Shown piece after piece: positions 63,732-64,000 of a stretch of 64,000 nucleotides of DNA (positions are counted from its first letter, which is position 1; each line of letters starts with the position of its first letter). The notes under the pieces were generated by a model. That model was not told where the DNA came from. It made no database searches and saw only the letters and a program-made list of their open reading frames with translations. The DNA comes from Vibrio injensis (lineage in GTDB: Bacteria > Pseudomonadota > Gammaproteobacteria > Enterobacterales > Vibrionaceae). The stretch lies in NCBI RefSeq assembly GCF_001895205.1, contig NZ_BDJF01000016.1, positions 372,001 through 436,000 on the forward strand, given 5' to 3'. The position numbers and the translations under genes were made by a program.

Positions 63732-63776
63732 TTATCTTGTGCAGACTGTTCAGAGATGGCCTGCACAAGGATAAAT
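63732..63776. other. Inverted repeat with one bulge
   Basis: TTTATCTTGTGCAG (from 63732) faces CTGCACAAGGATAAA (to 63776) with one extra base in the second arm. It lies between the plus-strand small gene and the convergent DUF968-type gene. The T run is poor on either strand, so it may be an operator or weak terminator. Confidence 0.55.
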
Positions 63777-63798
63777 ACAATACTTCAAATAATTTATT

Positions 63799-64000
63799 TT
63801 ATAACAAAGCCCCCAAATCCAACGCTTTCTTTATCGTCTGCTTTACGTAAAACAACTGTGAACCATGTTGAGTTTCCCATTTTTTAGGATCATCATGAAA
63901 GCGGCGGTGCTCATCAATATGAAGAGGCATAGTGAATAAATCATGAGCTTTCGCGCCTATCTTGCCCTCTCCATGCCCTATTAGATGGTGAGCAACAACA
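63799..64000 (-). CDS. DUF968-type phage protein, C-terminal part (cut by right edge)
   Basis: The minus-strand frame enters from the right edge and ends at 63799, giving 66 residues: VVAHHLIGHGEGKIGAKAHD, then MPLHIDEHRRFH, then WETQHGSQLFYVKQTIKKALDLGALL. The HHLIGHGxG...H motif matches a phage family (DUF968) related to HNH nucleases and found between replication genes and Q in lambda-type phages. The start is outside the window. Confidence 0.8.
   Translation of the reverse strand, partial: VVAHHLIGHGEGKIGAKAHDLFTMPLHIDEHRRFHDDPKKWETQHGSQLFYVKQTIKKALDLGALL

Larger units (their letters stand above)
37176..64000 (-). mobile_element. Prophage: HK97-type head, lambda-type tail (one end only)
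   Basis: From the 3' end of tRNA-Pro to the right edge there are lysis, packaging, head, tail and fibre genes in the standard temperate siphovirus order, read on the minus strand. The left boundary is probably within the tRNA 3' end (core sequence not provable without the other att copy). Integrase, repressor and replication genes are not visible and should be right of 64000. The late modules look intact, with no broken structural gene found. Confidence 0.95.

Noticed and set aside
37176..64000. Integrase or repressor gene inside the window
   Set aside because: No tyrosine or serine recombinase motif or phage repressor helix-turn-helix protein is present; these should be to the right.

Overview
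The window looks like a piece of a Vibrio (Vibrionaceae) chromosome carrying one end of an integrated siphovirus. The host assignment rests on gene content and order (lolCDE next to a PlzB-type PilZ gene and mfd, then csiV; asd beside nhaC; comEC-msbA-lpxK-ycaR-kdsB) and on a 128-bp palindromic intergenic element of a kind I remember as common in Vibrio genomes. No species can be named from the sequence alone.

Host part, about 1-37216. A stress/starvation trio opens the window (prkA, cut by the left edge, yeaH, ycgB/spoVR). Next come an envelope-biogenesis operon on the minus strand (comEC, msbA, lpxK, ycaR, kdsB), the lipoprotein-release operon lolC-lolD-lolE, the plus-strand plzB-mfd pair, csiV and a GNAT gene. 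A nitric-oxide defence block follows: norR, then hcp-hcr behind a sigma-54 promoter with NorR-type palindromes. Then come ndh with an FNR palindrome over its promoter, adhE divergent from the MarC-family gene ychE, asd divergent from nhaC, and yejK divergent from yejL-yejM. The host part ends in tRNA-Pro(GGG), with its own promoter and terminator.

Prophage part, about 37217-64000, running off the right edge. Nearly all genes are on the minus strand and read leftward toward the tRNA. From right to left: a DUF968-type fragment, a gene in the position of a late antiterminator, a lysis cassette (holin, SAR endolysin, Rz with a fully nested Rz1), an Acb2/Tad1-like candidate anti-defence gene, a GC-rich candidate cos site, small genes and an HNH nuclease. 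Then come an HK97-type packaging and head module (terminase small and large, portal, ClpP-like protease, capsid, connectors) and a lambda-type tail module (tube, G/GT frameshift pair, tape measure, M, L, K, I, J), followed by fibre genes. Integrase, repressor and replication genes are not in the window and should lie to the right.

The most interesting parts are: a plus-strand cargo pair (DEDDh exonuclease-BRCT protein and lipoprotein) inserted between tail genes I and K; the Acb2-like protein; a CCCAAAG -1 frameshift site giving a GT fusion; three tandem 11-bp repeats beside the attachment end; and several intrinsic terminators inside the late operon, which imply processive antitermination.
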